IMG/VR virus record: IMGVR_UViG_3300022927_001696
Coordinates: 27,581 to 91,580 of that record
Source of the DNA: a virus
Strand: one strand, 5' to 3'
DNA: 64,000 nucleotides
Below are positions 63,898-64,000 of this stretch, piece after piece (position 1 is the stretch's first letter; every line of letters begins with the position of its first letter). Under the pieces are notes generated by a model. That model was not told the origin of the DNA and searched no databases. It was given only the letters and a program-made list of their open reading frames with translations. Position numbers and translations under genes: made by a program.

Positions 63898-64000
63898 TTA
63901 TTTACTTGCGTATTCTTGTTGTAATTTTATATTATCAAAAAACTCTTTCTTTGTACTTGAATCATCAAAGAAAGAACCTTCTAATACAGTTGTTTGTGTT
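63898..64000 (-). CDS. folE: GTP cyclohydrolase I, C-terminal fragment (gene continues right)
   Basis: The last 33 codons of a gene entering from the right edge read VLEGSFFDDSSTKKEFFDNI and end EYASK. This closely follows the C-terminal pattern of GTP cyclohydrolase I (G-x-F, a short acidic turn, T-(R/K)-x-E-F and a helix). The enzyme makes dihydroneopterin triphosphate, the first step toward preQ0, fitting the QueE gene two positions downstream. Only the tail is visible, so the call is moderate. Confidence 0.55.
   Translation of the reverse strand, partial: TQTTVLEGSFFDDSSTKKEFFDNIKLQQEYASK

Noticed and set aside
1-64000. CRISPR arrays, insertion sequences, attachment sites, tRNA genes
   Set aside because: I saw no regularly spaced direct repeats, transposase, integrase or tRNA cloverleaf in the window.

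Overview
The window looks like part of a large, AT-rich (about one third GC by eye) marine T4-type myovirus genome. The evidence is a baseplate/tail block with a T4 gp6-like end, T4-style late promoter boxes (NATAAATA), a T4 RNase H-type 5' nuclease, a MoxR-type ATPase, QueE and the tail end of a GTP cyclohydrolase I gene. It also carries many small conserved hypotheticals of the kind shared by cyanophages and pelagiphages. The host must be Gram-negative, because the phage encodes two outer-membrane-type proteins and a c-type cytochrome. An AT-rich marine bacterium such as SAR11 is my inference, not something shown here. I saw no tRNA, CRISPR array, insertion sequence or integrase.

Layout: (1) 1-24110, + strand: a partial baseplate-wedge gene, a single 6025-residue structural protein, and three further virion/tail-fibre proteins, ending in a strong terminator. 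(2) 24154-52869, + strand: a tightly overlapping cassette of about 30 genes. It holds eight radical SAM enzymes with an N-terminal SPASM-like cysteine region, two GT-A glycosyltransferases, two related GT10-like proteins, a DxD protein and a 1280-residue relative made of twelve repeats, a NeuB-like protein, a nucleotide-sugar dehydrogenase, a 2-oxoglutarate/Fe(II) oxygenase, a carbamoyltransferase, a methyltransferase and a DUF481-type outer-membrane barrel. This is the most unusual part of the window. I read it as a late-expressed system that builds or decorates a glycan or protein surface, on the virion or the host. (3) 52870-64000, - strand: nucleic-acid, redox and early genes. They include partial FolE, QueE, the 5' nuclease, a cold-shock-like protein, glutaredoxin, a membrane-anchored cytochrome c, MoxR ATPase, a small winged-helix-like protein, a SWIM zinc-finger protein and a large FG-GAP/beta-barrel lipoprotein.

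Regulation is readable. Late boxes precede several genes on both strands, and five of them sit exactly five bases upstream of an ATG, which implies leaderless late mRNAs. Three near-consensus sigma-70 promoters with identical 16-base spacers drive the MoxR, winged-helix and SWIM/lipoprotein units, which are separated by intrinsic terminators. The pentamer GCWGC appears to be completely absent from all 64 kb while GCSGC is common, an avoidance signature that also dictates how Ala-Ala pairs are coded.
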